From: Oscillospiraceae bacterium
GTDB lineage: Bacteria > Bacillota > Clostridia > Oscillospirales > CAG-272
Direction: 5' to 3'
Length of the DNA stretch: 35,591 bases
Assembly: GCA_015064685.1 (NCBI GenBank)
Contig: SVRT01000025.1
Coordinates: forward strand, 1 to 35,591
How positions within the stretch are numbered: position 1 is the stretch's first letter; every line of letters begins with the position of its first letter. The position numbers and the translations under genes were made by a program. The notes below the pieces were generated by a model that saw only the letters and a list, made by a program, of their open reading frames with translations, was not told the DNA's origin and searched no databases. This document shows, piece by piece, positions 1 through 7,210 of this stretch.

Positions 1-67
1 CAGTATCGGAAAATACCCATTTTTCATCTACAAAATCGAACATAAAAATTTCGCCCTTAAAAAGCGA

Positions 68-118
68 AAATCCCTTGATTTCTCAAGGGATTTCGGGGCG
101 ATATCTTTTTTATCGCCC
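68..118 (-). terminator. tandem hairpin terminator downstream of tRNA-Ser
   Basis: Two hairpins follow the tRNA on the minus strand. The first pairs 111-118 with 96-103 (GGGCGATA/TATCGCCC). The second pairs 83-93 with 68-78 (11 bp, 4-nt loop). Read on the minus strand, the second is followed by TCGCTTTTTAAG, a short U-rich tract, as in an intrinsic terminator. Sequence 1-67 contains no gene that I can support. Confidence 0.65.
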
Positions 119-123
119 TTTTA

Positions 124-216
124 TGGCGGAGAAGGAGAGATTTGAACTCTCGCGCCGGGTAAATCCGACCTACACCCTTAGCAGGGGCGCCTCTTCGGCC
201 TCTTGAGTACTTCTCC
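124..216 (-). tRNA. tRNA-Ser(GCU)
   Basis: The reverse complement folds as a class II tRNA. The acceptor stem pairs GGAGAAG (216-210) with CTTCTCC before the discriminator G, and CCA is encoded in the DNA (126-124). The anticodon loop is CTGCTAA, giving anticodon GCU for serine AGC/AGU codons. A long variable arm, typical of tRNA-Ser, precedes the T arm containing GTTCAAATC. The length of 93 nt fits the family. It stands alone, with its own promoter and terminator. Confidence 0.95.
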
Positions 217-282
217 ATAAAAGTATTCAAACGAATCAAAATGATCCGCGCAAGCCATCCGTTTAAATTGGCTTACCTGAAT

Positions 283-310
283 ATTATACCACACTTTTTT
301 CTTTTGTCAA
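283..310 (-). promoter_or_regulatory. sigma-A promoter of tRNA-Ser
   Basis: Minus strand: a perfect -35 TTGACA (310-305), a 16-bp spacer and a perfect -10 TATAAT (288-283). The start of transcription would fall near 276, about 60 nt before the mature tRNA 5' end. Confidence 0.85.
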
Positions 311-429
311 GTCCTTTTGGAAAAATAGTTTATCTTTTTCACGCTTTTTAAAAACCTACGCTTTTTTGTTGCTTACGGAAAACTTATATTACCTTTTTTG
401 ATCCGTTGAAACAAATTGAGAGAAAAGCA

Positions 430-458
430 TTGCAAAGTTGGACGGAAGATGGTACAAT
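430..458 (+). promoter_or_regulatory. sigma-A promoter of the GH127 gene
   Basis: -35 TTGCAA (430-435), 17-bp spacer, -10 TACAAT (453-458). Transcription would start near 465, about 25 nt before the ATG at 490. This argues against an upstream TTG start at 406. Confidence 0.65.
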
Positions 459-489
459 GAGGTATAAAGATCTTATGGAGGCGCTTATT

Positions 490-2361
490 ATGGTCAAAAA
501 CGTTATCTCTGAGATAAGCGGACTGAGAAAGTTCTCGTCCGACAGATCTATTAATATGAATTCGCTCGGTGTTTTTGCCGACTCGGTCAGGTTTATCGAG
601 CGTAATCAGATCTCTGAGGTCGATCTGTGGAAAAAATTCGTTGAGCAATATCGCGTAAAGCCCGACGGCGAGGATGGAAGATGGAGATGCGAGTACTGGG
701 GCAAGATGATGCGCGGCGCATGCATGATCCTTGCCTACACGAAGAACGACGGCTTTTATCGCATAGTCGAGGCATCGGTACGCGATATGCTGACAACACA
801 GGAGGAAAACGGACGGTTTTCTACGTATTCTGTAGACACGGAGTTTACATGCTGGGATCTGTGGGGCAGAAAATACGTTATGCTTGGAATGCAGTATTTT
901 CTTGACATTTGCCGCGACGAGGCTTTATACGGCGAGATCGAGGCAGCTCTTATCAGGCACGCGGACTACATAATCAATCACATTGGAGAGGGAAAGAAGG
1001 ATATATGCAAGGCATCGAGAAACTGGCAGGGACTTAACTCCTGCTCGATCCTTGAGCCTATGGTAAGGCTTTACAAAATGACGGGGGATAAGAAATACCT
1101 CGATTTTTCGGAGTACATCATTTCGACGGGGTTTATCGAGGGAGGAGACCTCATAGATCTTGCGTATAAAAACGAGGTGGCACCGCACGACTATCCGGTT
1201 GTCAAGGCATACGAGATGATGTCTTGCTTTGAGGGGCTTTTGCAGTATTATTGTCTTACGGGCAATGAAAAATACAAGACGGCTATACTCAACCTCGGGT
1301 ACAGAATAATTGAGGGTGAGCTAAGCGTTATCGGGTGCAGCGGATGCACTCACGAGCTTTTCGACCACACGGCTATCAAGCAGACTCAGACCGACTACGA
1401 GGGCATAGTTCAGGAGACCTGTGTTACGGTTACCTGGATGAAATTTGCCGAGGCTTTGCTTGAGATCTCTGGTGATCCCGTCTTTGCCGATGCGATCGAG
1501 CAGAGCTTTTACAACAGCTATCTCGGATCCTTCAATACCGAGCGCGCTACGATAAGCCACTACCCGGGAAGCAATGATTTTCCGCTCGTGTTACCGTTCG
1601 ACAGCTACAGTCCTCTGGCTGCCGACAGACGAGGCAGGATGGTTGGAGGATACTGCCGTTTCCCCGACGGTACCTTTTACGGCTGCTGCGCTTGCATTGG
1701 AGCTGCGGGATCCGGTGTAATCCCGTACTATGCTTTGATGAAGGATAGCGAGGGCTTAGTACTTAACCTATATGAGAAGGGTAGCTATCGGACATATCTC
1801 AAAAGCGGAACGCGCGCAGACGTTATAGTTGATAGCGCTTATCCCGCCGACGGCAAGATAAACATCACCGTCGGTCTTGCGGCGAAGGAAAGATTTACAC
1901 TCAAGCTTCGCATACCCTCGTGGTGCAGGTCTCCTGAGCTTTTGGTCTGCGGTGAGAGAGTGAAGGTTGAGAACGGATATGCCGTGATAGATCGTGAATG
2001 GACTGACGGAGATGTGCTTGTGCTTGATCTACCTATGGCGGTCGAGCGCATATTGCCGCCCGTGGGTGCGCGTAATGAGGTTAAATTTGCCGCGTACAGA
2101 AGAGGTCCGCTCGTATTGGCGGCGGACGCGAGGCTTTGCGATCCTTACTCAAAGGTAGATGTTTTATGCAATAAAGAAGGATTTGCCGAGGGCGAGCTTG
2201 TATATTGCCCCGAGATACCCGAGAGTATCGTTTGCGTTTCACTTGATACCTTATCGGGCAGGAAGGTCAGACTTATAAATTATTCGTCCGCGGGAAAGAC
2301 CTGGACCAAGCAATCCGCGTGCGCGGCGTGGCTATATCTTGTCGACAAAGAGGAAAAATAA
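490..2361 (+). CDS. GH127-family (DUF1680) beta-L-arabinofuranosidase-like glycoside hydrolase
   Basis: Predicted glycoside hydrolase that removes beta-L-arabinofuranose or a similar sugar from plant glycans or glycoproteins. The 623-residue protein matches the usual GH127/146 length and is an (alpha/alpha)6 barrel followed by a beta-sandwich. In characterised GH127 enzymes a zinc-bound cysteine is the nucleophile, held by one Glu and three Cys. Equivalent residues are visible here: E309 and C311 in QETC, and the CC pair C399/C400 in YGCCACIG. No signal peptide is evident, so it probably acts on imported oligosaccharides. I chose ATG 490 because GGAGG lies 8 nt upstream (477-481) and a promoter sits at 430-458; the frame is open further upstream to a TTG at 406, which has no ribosome binding site. 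Exact substrate is not determined. Confidence 0.87.
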   Translation: MVKNVISEISGLRKFSSDRSINMNSLGVFADSVRFIERNQISEVDLWKKFVEQYRVKPDGEDGRWRCEYWGKMMRGACMILAYTKNDGFYRIVEASVRDMLTTQEENGRFSTYSVDTEFTCWDLWGRKYVMLGMQYFLDICRDEALYGEIEAALIRHADYIINHIGEGKKDICKASRNWQGLNSCSILEPMVRLYKMTGDKKYLDFSEYIISTGFIEGGDLIDLAYKNEVAPHDYPVVKAYEMMSCFEGLLQYYCLTGNEKYKTAILNLGYRIIEGELSVIGCSGCTHELFDHTAIKQTQTDYEGIVQETCVTVTWMKFAEALLEISGDPVFADAIEQSFYNSYLGSFNTERATISHYPGSNDFPLVLPFDSYSPLAADRRGRMVGGYCRFPDGTFYGCCACIGAAGSGVIPYYALMKDSEGLVLNLYEKGSYRTYLKSGTRADVIVDSAYPADGKINITVGLAAKERFTLKLRIPSWCRSPELLVCGERVKVENGYAVIDREWTDGDVLVLDLPMAVERILPPVGARNEVKFAAYRRGPLVLAADARLCDPYSKVDVLCNKEGFAEGELVYCPEIPESIVCVSLDTLSGRKVRLINYSSAGKTWTKQSACAAWLYLVDKEEK

Positions 2362-2362
2362 A

Positions 2363-2968
2363 TTGGAATTCAACGAAAAATTACAGGAATTGAGAAGAAA
2401 GAAGGGGATCACGCAGGAGGAGCTGGCATCGGCTCTCTTCGTCTCCCGAACCGCCATATCAAAGTGGGAATCGGGCAGGGGATACCCGAGCATTGAGTCT
2501 CTCAAGGCAATAGCCAAATACTTCTCGGTGACTCTCGACGAGCTTTTGTCGGGTGAGGAGCTTCTCACCGCGGCAGAGGAGGACGGCAAGCGCAGGGAGG
2601 GAAATATTCGCGATCTGATGTTCGGACTATTGGACATAGGAATTGCGCTGCTTCTTTTCCTTCCGTTTTTTGCGGAGAGGACGGGGGATGCAGTATATTC
2701 TGTATCACTTATCTCGCTTGACGGAATTCAGCCCTACCTCAAGCTGATCTATCTTTCAATAGTGGCTCTGACTACGGTCTTCGGTGTGGTGACACTTGCT
2801 TTACAGGCGTGTCAGGCTGCGGCTTGGTTGAAATGCAAGGGGATGGCTTCGCTAATTCTGAGCATTGTCGCGGTTGCGCTGTTTACGGTCAGCCTTCAGC
2901 CGTATGCTTCGATCTTTACTTTTGCACTTTTGGTCATCAAGGCTTTGATGCTCATAAAAAGGCGATGA
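2363..2968 (+). CDS. XRE-family transcriptional regulator with C-terminal membrane segments
   Basis: The N-terminal ~65 residues form a classic HTH_3 domain (KGITQEELASALFVSRTAIS followed by KWESGRGYPS). The region DELLSGEELL is typical of the Clostridia family that fuses this domain to membrane helices. Residues from about 85 onward hold roughly four hydrophobic segments ending in a basic tail (LIKRR). It is therefore probably a membrane-tethered DNA-binding regulator; the signal sensed is unknown. I place the start at TTG 2363, directly after the GH127 stop, because AAAGAGG lies 9 nt upstream. An in-frame TTG at 2339 would overlap the GH127 gene and lacks a site. Tight spacing suggests cotranscription with GH127. 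Confidence 0.85.
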   Translation: MEFNEKLQELRRKKGITQEELASALFVSRTAISKWESGRGYPSIESLKAIAKYFSVTLDELLSGEELLTAAEEDGKRREGNIRDLMFGLLDIGIALLLFLPFFAERTGDAVYSVSLISLDGIQPYLKLIYLSIVALTTVFGVVTLALQACQAAAWLKCKGMASLILSIVAVALFTVSLQPYASIFTFALLVIKALMLIKRR

Positions 2969-3002
2969 CACGATTAGTGTCAGGGGTGTGACGGATAGTT
3001 TC

Positions 3003-3031
3003 TTGCTTTTTCCGTTTTCTTATCCTACAAT
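3003..3031 (+). promoter_or_regulatory. sigma-A promoter of the PAP2 gene
   Basis: -35 TTGCTT (3003-3008), 17-bp spacer, -10 TACAAT (3026-3031). A small hairpin (TATTC.GGC / GCC.GAATA) lies in the leader before the ribosome binding site. Confidence 0.6.
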
Positions 3032-3072
3032 GTATTCAGGCGAAAGCCGAATACGAAAAAGGAAGACAGAAT

Positions 3073-3726
3073 ATGAAAAGGAAAAACAGAAATGAACTTA
3101 TCCTATCGGCGGCATTGACGGCGGCATTCGTCATATGGACGGTACTTGTGCGCACTTTTGACCTCTCACCGATAGGTCCTCAAGGCTCGAGCGTGGGCTT
3201 TGCGACCTTGAACGGCTTTATTCACTCTCTTGTGGGAGTGAATATGACTCTCTACACAATAACCGATTGGCTGGGGCTTGTTCCCATCGCGGTCGCGCTC
3301 GGCTTTGCGATCTTGGGGCTTGTACAACTGATAAAGAGAAAGAGCCTTTTGGCGGTCGACCGCGATATTCTCGTTCTCGGCGGTTTTTATCTTTACGTGA
3401 TCGCGGTGTACGTGCTTTTTGAATTCGTGGTCATCAATTATCGCCCCGTGCTTATCGACGGACATCTTGAGGCGTCCTATCCGTCCTCAACGACTCTGCT
3501 CGTTACAACGGTTTTGCCGAGCGCGATGATGCAGCTCGATTCCCGCGTGAAAAATAACGCGCTGAGAAAGGGAGTCGATGCGGCGATAATAATATTTATC
3601 GCGTTTATGGTGATCGGCAGGATAATTTCCGGCGTTCATTGGATAACCGACATTACAGGCGGTCTGATCCTAAGCTCCGCGCTCGTGACGGCGTACCACA
3701 TGTTGAGCAGAATTGAAACAGAATAA
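3073..3726 (+). CDS. PAP2-superfamily membrane phosphatase-like protein
   Basis: A 217-residue protein with about six hydrophobic segments. The phosphatase region is C-terminal. It carries R124-P125 (NYRP), P137-S138 (YPSSTT) and a clear third motif GRIISGVHWITD with R183, H189 and D193, as in type 2 phosphatidic acid phosphatases, which dephosphorylate lipid or polyprenyl phosphates at the membrane. Motif 1 lacks the usual preceding lysine, and motif 2 reads PSST where PSGH is standard, so one catalytic histidine appears to be missing. This could be a divergent subfamily or a non-classical substrate. It has its own promoter, with GGAAG upstream of the ATG. Confidence 0.8.
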   Translation: MKRKNRNELILSAALTAAFVIWTVLVRTFDLSPIGPQGSSVGFATLNGFIHSLVGVNMTLYTITDWLGLVPIAVALGFAILGLVQLIKRKSLLAVDRDILVLGGFYLYVIAVYVLFEFVVINYRPVLIDGHLEASYPSSTTLLVTTVLPSAMMQLDSRVKNNALRKGVDAAIIIFIAFMVIGRIISGVHWITDITGGLILSSALVTAYHMLSRIETE

Positions 3727-3730
3727 GATC

Positions 3731-4014
3731 AACCCCGACGGAGTCCGTCGGGGTTGCAGACTGTCGAAAAAGCTGTTAGACCGCAAGGGATAAAAGACAA
3801 AGAAACAAACATTAAAAACTCACACGCAGGAAATAAGCACAAGGCATCCATCGAGAATGCCTTGTGCTTTCTTGCTTTTTCCGTTTTTGCACTCTGGCGT
3901 ACCCCCGTACGCCGACGAATGCAAAAACGAAAAATCTACCTACCTTTTTCGGCCTCTGCCAGCGTGTCGAGACTTTCTCGACACGCTGCAACCCCGACGG
4001 AGTCCGTCGGGGTT
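3731..4014. repeat. gene-free cluster of strong hairpins bounded by two identical palindromes
   Basis: Five inverted repeats occupy the gap between the convergent PAP2 and deoR genes. AACCCCGACGG-AGT-CCGTCGGGGTT occurs identically at 3731-3755 and 3990-4014. A 13-bp stem pairs 3835-3847 with 3857-3869 and precedes a T-rich stretch. A compound stem pairs 3882-3891 with 3920-3929 outside GGCGTAC/GTACGCC (3896-3902/3907-3913). A 12-bp stem with a CTT loop lies at 3961-3987. Some of these probably terminate both genes. The identical outer palindromes suggest an intergenic repeat element. Open frames here are short and unconvincing. Confidence 0.75.
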
Positions 4015-4037
4015 ATTTCTATACTTTATTTTATTTA

Positions 4038-4835
4038 TCAATCGGACGACATGCCGCAGGGGGAATAGGTCGAGGTCGCGGTCACGATCTCAACGCCCGA
4101 CTCCTTGAGCGCATCAAGGAGCGAGGCATCCGCACCGTTATTTGTTACGATATAGTCTGCTATCGATACGTCGCTTATCTTTGCGAAGGCTACGTGACCG
4201 AATTTTGTGTGGTCTGCCGCGATTATTCTTACCGCGCTCTGCTCGATCATTGCGACGTCGACGGTGGCTTCCTTATTGTAATAGGTGGTAAAGCCCTGCG
4301 TGGGGTCTATTCCGTCGACCGAGAGGATGAGCTTGTCAGCGTGGTACTTTGAGAGCTGCTTTACGGCATCGTTACCGTAGGTAAACTGATATTTCGTATT
4401 TACCGCTCCGCCGACGAGGATAACGTTGTAGTTTGGGTTGCTCGACGCCTCGAGCGCGATCGCGATCGAGTTCGTTACGATATTGAGATTATACTCAGAG
4501 GGGAATTTTCTGAAAGTCAGAAGGGTAGTAGTACCCGCATTGAGCATTACCGTATCGTTGGGGCGGATCAGAGTTGCGATCTTTTCGGCGATATCGACCT
4601 TCTGGGTCTGATTTGCCTCAAGTCTTTGCGTAAGATTCATGCTGTAATAGGGCTTATACGAGCTCACAGCACCGCCGTGGACACGTGTGAGGAGTCCCTT
4701 CTTCTCCATATCCTCAAGATAGGAGCGGACTGTAACCTCTGAGACGTTGAAGAGTCGGCTAAGCTCCGTGACTCTTACCGAGTCGTTTTCCTTTAACAGC
4801 TCGGATATTTTTTGCTTTCGTTGCTCTGCTGTCAT
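4038..4835 (-). CDS. DeoR/GlpR-family transcriptional regulator of sugar catabolism
   Basis: A 265-residue DeoR-family regulator. The N-terminal winged HTH is visible in RKQKISELLKENDSVRVTEL followed by SRLFNVSEVTVRSYLEDMEK and the wing GLLTRVHGGAV. The C-terminal DeoRC sensor, of an ISOCOT (sugar-phosphate isomerase-like) fold, contains NAGTTTLLTF, NIVTNS, LVGGAV and LSVDGIDPTQGFT. Such proteins usually repress sugar operons and are released by a phosphorylated sugar. I chose ATG 4835 because GAGGG lies 7 nt upstream. The frame is open to 4907 but passes through the promoter. It is divergent from the isomerase-kinase-aldolase operon and is most likely its regulator. Confidence 0.93.
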   Translation of the reverse strand: MTAEQRKQKISELLKENDSVRVTELSRLFNVSEVTVRSYLEDMEKKGLLTRVHGGAVSSYKPYYSMNLTQRLEANQTQKVDIAEKIATLIRPNDTVMLNAGTTTLLTFRKFPSEYNLNIVTNSIAIALEASSNPNYNVILVGGAVNTKYQFTYGNDAVKQLSKYHADKLILSVDGIDPTQGFTTYYNKEATVDVAMIEQSAVRIIAADHTKFGHVAFAKISDVSIADYIVTNNGADASLLDALKESGVEIVTATSTYSPCGMSSD

Positions 4836-4865
4836 TTTATATCCCTCACAAAATTTACCAAAATT

Positions 4866-4955
4866 ACTTTCGTTTATCAGTATATCATATTTCAATCGCA
4901 ATGTCAAGGCTTTCGTTTGTTGCTTTGAGTATATCTTTTTGCTATACTTTCGTTT
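4866..4955. promoter_or_regulatory. probable DeoR-family operators: three ACTTTCGTTT-type direct repeats
   Basis: The 10-mer ACTTTCGTTT occurs at 4866-4875 and 4946-4955, with a one-mismatch copy GCTTTCGTTT at 4909-4918. All are in the same orientation, about four helical turns apart (43 and 37 bp). They flank and abut the deoR promoter and lie upstream of the operon promoter. E. coli DeoR-family proteins such as AgaR recognise TTTCRTTT-type direct repeats, so binding by the adjacent regulator, including autoregulation, is a reasonable inference. Confidence 0.6.
4879..4907 (-). promoter_or_regulatory. sigma-A promoter of deoR
   Basis: Minus strand -35 TTGACA (4907-4902), 17-bp spacer, -10 TATACT (4884-4879). 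Copies of the TTTCGTTT repeat lie on either side of it. Confidence 0.8.
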
Positions 4956-4999
4956 TCATTTTGACATTTCAAAAATAATAAGAAAAACGAAAAAATCTA

Positions 5000-5028
5000 T
5001 TGACATTTGAAGGTAAAAGTTGTATAAT
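5000..5028 (+). promoter_or_regulatory. consensus sigma-A promoter of the sugar catabolic operon
   Basis: -35 TTGACA (5000-5005), 17-bp spacer, -10 TATAAT (5023-5028), both perfect. An intrinsically strong promoter like this fits control by a repressor bound at the upstream TTTCGTTT repeats. The leader to ATG 5085 is about 50 nt and contains a small GGGC/GCCC stem. Confidence 0.9.
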
Positions 5029-5084
5029 TTAAAGTAGGGCAGTGTGGGACATCCGCCGCCCAAAAACAGATACGGAGAAAAAAT

Positions 5085-5786
5085 ATGTTTAATGGAGTAA
5101 AGATCAACCCTCCTTTTTTTGAGGTAGGACCGAAAGCAATAATCTGGGGCGATGCTATGCTTAAGCTCGCGAAGGTGATCGACGCGACGGCGTACAAGTA
5201 CGACGTTGACGTTATCGTAACTCCCCAGTACACAGACATAAAGCTCCTCGCTGACAACACAGAGAGAATTTTTGTGTTCGCACAGCATATGGATGCTCTC
5301 GTACCCGGTCGCGGACTGGGAAGCGTGCTTCCCGAGGCAGTCAAGGCAGCAGGCGCGAAGGGAGTTATGCTCAACCACGCTGAGAAGCCCCTCGATATGG
5401 AGACTCTCGAGGCTACCATCCGCCGCGCGGACGAGGTGGGACTTGCTACTATCGTTTGTGCGGATACAGTTGAGGACGTAAAGAGAATAGCGCATATGGC
5501 GCCCAATATGATCGTCGCAGAGCCTACCGAGCTTATTGGAACAGGTACGACGAGTGACTCGAACTACGTTCTTGAGACCATCAAGACCGTAAACGATATC
5601 AACCCCGACATTATGGTGCTTCAGGGCGCGGGTATCTCGAACGGTCAGGACGTTTACAACACCATCAAGCTCGGAGCGCAGGCAACCGGCTCCACAAGCG
5701 GAATTTTGAAGGCTGCAGATCCTTACGCGATGGTCGAGGAGATGCTCTACAATCTCCGTAAGGCTTGGGACGAGCTTCACGCGTAA
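5085..5786 (+). CDS. triose-phosphate-isomerase-like sugar phosphate isomerase (TIM barrel)
   Basis: A 233-residue TIM-fold protein closest in pattern to short archaeal-type triose-phosphate isomerases (FAQHMD, GSVLPEAVKAAG, GAGIS). The catalytic histidine and glutamate are recognisable: H98 in LNHAE (normally NHSE/GHSE) and E146 in AEPTELIGTG. The catalytic lysine of the usual NFK/NWK motif is absent; that strand reads VKINPPFF, with a lysine only at position 6, before the Asn. It is therefore unlikely to be the housekeeping tpiA. TIM paralogues in sugar-alcohol pathways isomerise tetrulose phosphates, and a similar job on a short keto-sugar phosphate is plausible. First gene of the DeoR-controlled operon. 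Confidence 0.82.
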   Translation: MFNGVKINPPFFEVGPKAIIWGDAMLKLAKVIDATAYKYDVDVIVTPQYTDIKLLADNTERIFVFAQHMDALVPGRGLGSVLPEAVKAAGAKGVMLNHAEKPLDMETLEATIRRADEVGLATIVCADTVEDVKRIAHMAPNMIVAEPTELIGTGTTSDSNYVLETIKTVNDINPDIMVLQGAGISNGQDVYNTIKLGAQATGSTSGILKAADPYAMVEEMLYNLRKAWDELHA

Positions 5787-5801
5787 ATTTTGGTGACCGA
5801 T

Positions 5802-6395
5802 ATGAAGAAGGAAAGCTTACAGGCGGCTAAAGCCGCTTACGAGATAGAATACGAGTGCATAAAGGGTATGCTCGACTACTTTGACGACGAGGCGTTCTCG
5901 AAGGCTGTCGAGTTGCTCAAAAATGCCCCGAGGATCGGCGCGAGCGGATGCGGACATTCGGGCATTATCTGCCAACATTTCGCTCACCTTATGTGCTGCA
6001 TCGAGCAGCCAGCACGCTTCGTCTCGCCCGCAGAGGCGGTACACGGCGCAATGGGATTTTTGCAGGAGGGCGACGTTATGGTATTTGCGTCGAGAGGCGG
6101 CAAGACAAAAGAGCTTCTTCCCATCCTCGACATCTGCAAGAGAAAGGGAGTCAAGGTCATCACTGTGACCGAGAATCTCGAGTCACCGCTTGCTACGGGG
6201 GCTGACGTCGTGCTTAAGCAGTACGTAAACCGCGAGACCGACAAATACAATTCTCAGGGTACGACCTCGTCGACCGCGCTTTGTATGATCTTCCACGCGC
6301 TCCAGACGGCTCTTATTGAGGAGACCGACTACAAAAACGAGCAGTTTGCCGTTATTCACCCCGGTGGAGCGGTAGGTGAGCGCTTAAATAAATAA
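5802..6395 (+). CDS. SIS-domain sugar phosphate isomerase (KpsF/GutQ-like)
   Basis: A 197-residue single SIS domain resembling D-arabinose-5-phosphate isomerases. The pattern GASGCGHSG, then FVSPAEAVHGAMGFLQEGDV, then FASRGGKTKELLPIL follows the KdsD/GutQ core; the usual GKSG reads GHSG. The C-terminal CBS pair of KdsD is absent, so it resembles short stand-alone members. Such enzymes interconvert aldose and ketose phosphates. The ORF is open to TTG 5790 and GTG 5793, but I prefer ATG 5802 because GGTGA lies just upstream. It begins 15 nt after the TIM-like gene. Its stop codon lies inside the first palindrome of the downstream hairpin array. Confidence 0.82.
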   Translation: MKKESLQAAKAAYEIEYECIKGMLDYFDDEAFSKAVELLKNAPRIGASGCGHSGIICQHFAHLMCCIEQPARFVSPAEAVHGAMGFLQEGDVMVFASRGGKTKELLPILDICKRKGVKVITVTENLESPLATGADVVLKQYVNRETDKYNSQGTTSSTALCMIFHALQTALIEETDYKNEQFAVIHPGGAVGERLNK

Positions 6396-6488
6396 GCGCT
6401 CAGTGATATTCGCCTTAGGCGAGTGATATTTGCCGTTAACGGCAAGTGATATTGCGCTTACGCGCAGTGATATGCTCGCAGTGCGAGC
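6378..6488. repeat. array of five short hairpins separated by AGTGATAT spacers
   Basis: Five different palindromes are joined by four copies of an AGTGATAT(T) spacer (6402, 6422, 6445, 6466). They are GAGCGCTTA/TAAGCGCTC (6378-6401), CGCC-TTA-GGCG (6411-6421), TGCCGTTAACGGCA (6431-6444), GCGC-TTAC-GCGC (6454-6465) and GCTCGC-AGT-GCGAGC (6474-6488). Spacers are conserved while stems vary. The first stem contains the TAA stop of the SIS gene. It sits within the operon between the SIS and YjbQ genes and may affect RNA stability or partial termination. Confidence 0.85.
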
Positions 6489-6542
6489 GTTAATTGATTA
6501 GAAAAATAAAAATAATAAATTTATCTTAAAGGAGAAAAAATT

Positions 6543-7163
6543 ATGGAATTCAAGATTTATCAGAAAGAACTCGAGCTTCAGTCCAGAGGTTGGATCCCCA
6601 CCTTCCACGACATTAGAAAAGAGATACTTGAGATGGTTGCAGACTCGGGTATCAAGAACGGTACCGTTGCTATCGTTTCCCACCACACCACCTGCTCGGT
6701 AATGGTTCAGGAATGCTCACACGATATAGATTCCTTCGACCTCGAATACCTTCAGCACGACCTTCTCGACATTATGAGAAAGATGATCCCCGACTTTGCT
6801 GAGGAGCATCAGTACCGTCATCCCGGTCCGATCCACGCTCAGTACGGCAGATACGTAAACGAGCCCGGTGACTACTCCTCGATGAACACAGACGGTCACC
6901 TCCGTTCCTGCTTCTTCGGCAGAAGCGAGACTCTCACTATCAAGGACGGTAAGCTCGACCTCGGTCTCTTCGCGCACATCTACTTTATTGACTGGGACCA
7001 CGTTATCGCACGCCGCCGTCAGGTCAATATCACCATTATGGGTACCGCTGACGACGTAAACGACAGAAAGTGGAACGACGGCAAGGTCATAGACACCAAG
7101 CACAAGTTCACAGAAGAGGAAAAGGCTTACGACGTTCACTACGATCTCCAGCAGATGAGATAA
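6543..7163 (+). CDS. YjbQ/UPF0047-family protein
   Basis: A 206-residue protein of the YjbQ family. Visible motifs are SHHTTCSVMVQE near the N-terminus, NTDGHLRSCFFGRSETL in the middle and KLDLGLFAHIYFIDWD with RRRQVNITIMG near the C-terminus, in family order. Some members substitute weakly for thiamine-phosphate synthase, but the real physiological role of the family is unsettled. Its repeated appearance in sugar operons suggests a role in sugar-phosphate chemistry; that is inference. At 206 residues it is longer than typical members (about 135-140) because of an insert around residues 85-115 and a charged tail. AAAGGAGA precedes the ATG. Confidence 0.85.
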   Translation: MEFKIYQKELELQSRGWIPTFHDIRKEILEMVADSGIKNGTVAIVSHHTTCSVMVQECSHDIDSFDLEYLQHDLLDIMRKMIPDFAEEHQYRHPGPIHAQYGRYVNEPGDYSSMNTDGHLRSCFFGRSETLTIKDGKLDLGLFAHIYFIDWDHVIARRRQVNITIMGTADDVNDRKWNDGKVIDTKHKFTEEEKAYDVHYDLQQMR

Positions 7164-7210
7164 TTGTGGCGTAAGAAATAAAGCTTTAACGCCATAAAAA
7201 GGGAAAATAT

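Noticed and set aside
217-405. T-box or other riboswitch upstream of the first coding gene
   Set aside because: This stretch is the promoter and leader of the minus-strand tRNA; I see no specifier stem or T-box sequence.
406-489. N-terminal extension of the GH127 gene from TTG 406
   Set aside because: The extension overlaps a promoter at 430-458 and has no ribosome binding site; ATG 490 has GGAGG at 8 nt.
3754-4352. Overlapping plus-strand frames across the hairpin cluster and the end of deoR
   Set aside because: They read through perfect palindromes and the antisense of deoR, show no protein motif and lack ribosome binding sites.
5085-5786. Housekeeping triose-phosphate isomerase tpiA
   Set aside because: Catalytic lysine motif is missing and the gene lies in a DeoR-controlled sugar operon rather than a glycolytic gap-pgk-tpi cluster.
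6378-6488. CRISPR-like spaced repeats
   Set aside because: The constant unit is only 8-9 nt, the variable parts are palindromes rather than spacers, and no cas genes are present.
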